Shown here in pieces: positions 62,067 to 64,000 of a DNA stretch of 64,000 nt. The number at the start of each line of letters is the position of its first letter. Position 1 is the first letter of the stretch. The DNA comes from Candidatus Kinetoplastibacterium galatii TCC219 (GTDB lineage: Bacteria > Pseudomonadota > Gammaproteobacteria > Burkholderiales > Burkholderiaceae_B), in contig NC_020284.1 of the NCBI RefSeq assembly GCF_000340905.1, forward strand, positions 372,001-436,000, written 5' to 3'. The notes below the pieces were generated by a model. The model was not told where the DNA came from. It made no database searches and saw only the letters and a program-made list of their open reading frames with translations. The position numbers were made by a program, and so were the translations under genes.

Positions 62067-62316
62067 AATTTATATTCTTTGAATATTCTGAAACTAATCT
62101 TTCAACAACCGGAGATAGACAAGCGCCATTATTTTTCCAAAATTCTACTCTGTCTAACGACACCTTCAATTTATTCTCTATCGAAGAACTGACTGGATTA
62201 TAGAAACCTAAACGTTCTATAAATCTTCCATCACGACGATTTCTAGAATCTGTAACAACCAGACTATAAAAAGGTCTCTTCTTTGAACCACCACGAGCTA
62301 AACGAATAATAACCAT
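62059..62316 (-). CDS. rpsP: 30S ribosomal protein S16
   Basis: The 85-residue protein starts [17 protein letters not shown] and has the [19 protein letters not shown] signature, diagnostic of S16. It heads the rpsP-rimM-trmD operon, with an 8-bp overlap into rimM. A 76-base gap with the promoter separates it from the TusA-like gene. Confidence 0.97.
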   Translation of the reverse strand: MVIIRLARGGSKKRPFYSLVVTDSRNRRDGRFIERLGFYNPVSSSIENKLKVSLDRVEFWKNNGACLSPVVERLVSEYSKNINCA

Positions 62317-62392
62317 AATAATTCCAAAATTTAATAAATTATAAAACCTTTAATTCTACCAGTAATTCAGTATAAATTACAAAAAATAAAAA

Positions 62393-62677
62393 TCAACGCC
62401 TTCTAATATAGATTACTGTATACTCTAATCCGTTCTCTTTATATTTTTCTTTCAAAACTATAGAATTACCAGTTTGCTTAGCAAAAATTATAAAATCATT
62501 TAATGAATCAACATTAGAGGAAATGGTAATACGCAAAATTTTACCACTATCCATTTTAGATAATGCTTTTTTCGTATTTAATATAGGAATTGGGCATGAT
62601 AATTTGGTAACATCCAAAATATCATCATAATAATGCATATCATCATTACTATTTTTATCGAATTTTTCCTTTTCCAT
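62393..62677 (-). CDS. TusA/SirA-family sulfur carrier-like protein
   Basis: The 94-residue protein has the family CPxP motif (C28 to P31, LSCPIPILNTKKAL), followed by the two-layer alpha/beta fold. It may relay sulfur for tRNA thiolation with MnmA, but the CPxP family also includes members linked to molybdenum cofactor, selenium and other sulfur pathways, so the exact role is open. An Asp/Asn-rich N-terminal extension of about 20 residues precedes the domain. It lies 7 bp after alaS. Confidence 0.85.
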   Translation of the reverse strand: MEKEKFDKNSNDDMHYYDDILDVTKLSCPIPILNTKKALSKMDSGKILRITISSNVDSLNDFIIFAKQTGNSIVLKEKYKENGLEYTVIYIRRR

Positions 62678-62684
62678 AAAAGAC

Positions 62685-64000
62685 CTAAATTTTTTCTTTT
62701 ATAAAATCAAATATATTATCTAATATGTGCTGAAGTCTAACATCATTATTACCACTGCCAGTAGCCATATTTTGACGTCCACCACCTTTACCATTAGTTT
62801 TAGCCAATACTAAATTTATAAGATCTTTAGCACTTACCAAATTTGTAATAATGTTTGAAACACCACAAACAACATTGATCTTATCATTTGGTAAAACAGC
62901 AACTAATAAGACTATAGTTTTTTGAAAGCGAGATTTCATTGAATCTACTATATTACATAAAATACTGTATTCCATATCATAAACTATTGACACTAACACA
63001 CTAACATCTTTTATCAATTTAATAGTATCTATAACAAAATTATCAACAATAACATTAGCTATATTTTTCTCTAATAAGGAGATTTTCTTCTCTAGATTTT
63101 TAATATAATTAATCTGGTTATCTACTTTCGTTACTATATTAGATGTATTTGTATTTAAAGAAGAAGATAGTCTTAAAAATATATCTTGTTGAGACTGAAT
63201 GAGCTTAATGGTATTGTTCCCAGTAACTGCATCTATTCTTCTTATTCCAGAAGAAACGCTACTTTCAGAAATTATTTTTAAAAAACCTATATCTCCAGTT
63301 CTATTTACATGTGTCCCGCAACATAGTTCCAAAGATGAACCTATATTTACAACTCTGACGCTATTTTCATATTTCTCACTAAACATAGCGACGGCACCAC
63401 TATTTATAGCATCATGATAGTCCATATTCCTTATATTTACTACACTATTAGCTAATATTTCCTCATTAGAAATTTTTTCTATTTCTTTTATTTGATCAAA
63501 ACTAACCGGAAAATCATGAGCAAAATCAAAACGAATTCTCTCGGAATCAACTAAAGATCCTTTCTGTACTGCATGCGTACCCAAAACATTACGTAAAGCT
63601 TTATGCATAATGTGTGTTGCAGAATGATTTCTTGAAATATTTTTACGATTCTCTATGTCTATAGAAGCTCTTAGGATATCTCCTACTCTAATAAAACCTG
63701 ACTCCAAATACCCATGATGTATAAAAACATTAGAATGCAAAGTAGTATTATTAACATAAAAATTAGAAGTGTCACTAATTAAAAACCCTTTGTCCCCGAC
63801 CTGACCTCCGGATTCAGCATAAAAAGGAGTTCTGTCTAAGATAATGTCAGCACTATCCTCTATTCCTATACTGTTTACAAATTTACCTTTAATATAGATA
63901 GCGACCACCTTAGCTGACAAATCAAAAATTTTATACCCGTCAAAAATTGTAGCAGGACCATAATAATTTATTGAATTATTTAGATTCTTGAATTTACCAG
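62685..64000 (-). CDS. alaS: alanyl-tRNA synthetase, C-terminal two-thirds (partial)
   Basis: The gene is open through the window edge on the minus strand, so its 5' part, with the aminoacylation site, is outside. About 438 residues are visible. They include LDRTPFYAESGGQVGDKG of the central beta-barrel, the editing-domain zinc motif HSATHIMH and CCGTH (the HxxxH and CxxxH ligands), and the C-Ala domain with a GGGRQNMATGSG glycine-rich segment near the end. Editing clears mischarged Ser and Gly from tRNA-Ala. A TusA-like gene follows 7 bp later. Confidence 0.95.
   Translation of the reverse strand, partial: GKFKNLNNSINYYGPATIFDGYKIFDLSAKVVAIYIKGKFVNSIGIEDSADIILDRTPFYAESGGQVGDKGFLISDTSNFYVNNTTLHSNVFIHHGYLESGFIRVGDILRASIDIENRKNISRNHSATHIMHKALRNVLGTHAVQKGSLVDSERIRFDFAHDFPVSFDQIKEIEKISNEEILANSVVNIRNMDYHDAINSGAVAMFSEKYENSVRVVNIGSSLELCCGTHVNRTGDIGFLKIISESSVSSGIRRIDAVTGNNTIKLIQSQQDIFLRLSSSLNTNTSNIVTKVDNQINYIKNLEKKISLLEKNIANVIVDNFVIDTIKLIKDVSVLVSIVYDMEYSILCNIVDSMKSRFQKTIVLLVAVLPNDKINVVCGVSNIITNLVSAKDLINLVLAKTNGKGGGRQNMATGSGNNDVRLQHILDNIFDFIKEKI

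Overview
The window is a gene-dense, strongly AT-rich stretch of a bacterial chromosome. By eye it is roughly 30% G+C, with TAA, TTT and AAA codons everywhere. The gene order is betaproteobacterial and closest to the Bordetella/Alcaligenaceae plan: rpsF-priB-rpsR-rplI, rpsU-dnaG-rpoD, and ndk-rlmN-ispG-hisS-yfgM-der-hfq-hflX-hflK-hflC-hisZ-purA. Base composition, many collapsed intergenic spaces, gene losses inside conserved clusters, and the absence of insertion sequences, phage, CRISPR or secretion genes all point to a reduced-genome endosymbiont. The best fit is a trypanosomatid endosymbiont of the Candidatus Kinetoplastibacterium type. That assignment is an inference from gene order and composition; no species can be named from the sequence alone.

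Layout. 0-2.1 kb: the end of holB, tatD, and an unusual two-gene lipoate ligase. 2.1-13.1 kb: guaB-guaA (GMP synthesis), cstA-ybdD (carbon-starvation transporter), recG, ridA, fpr, and rdgB-hemW. Both recG and rdgB carry an apparent reading-frame break at their 5' ends. 13.4-23.9 kb: monocistronic argF with its own terminator, tRNA-Val, hupB, rlmB, rnr, tRNA-Leu, tRNA-Met, purB, mnmA, aroG and tldD. 24.1-31.4 kb: pepN-fbp, hom on the opposite strand, then an Mth938-domain gene, bcp and pdxA. 31.4-57.5 kb: an uninterrupted minus-strand block. It holds dnaB, the rplI-rpsR-priB-rpsF operon, folE2-dxs-ispA-xseB, an EamA transporter, tRNA-Ile(CAT), rpoD-dnaG-rpsU, then purA back to ndk. 57.8-64 kb: valS, then rpsP-rimM-trmD, a TusA-like gene and the 3' two thirds of alaS, which runs off the window.

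Functionally the window is almost entirely housekeeping: replication (HolB, DnaB, DnaG, PriB), transcription (RpoD), translation and tRNA modification, purine nucleotide interconversion, and isoprenoid, folate and PLP synthesis. Dxs supplies DXP to both IspG-type isoprenoid synthesis and the PLP route that includes PdxA. There are also isolated steps of amino-acid pathways (ArgF, AroG, Hom, HisZ). Isolated biosynthetic steps are what would be expected if pathways are shared with a eukaryotic host. No mobile or defence system is visible. The points most worth a second look are the bipartite lipoate ligase, the two 5' frame breaks in A-rich stretches, the lone argF, and the missing members of conserved clusters (bamB, pilZ, thrC/aminotransferase).
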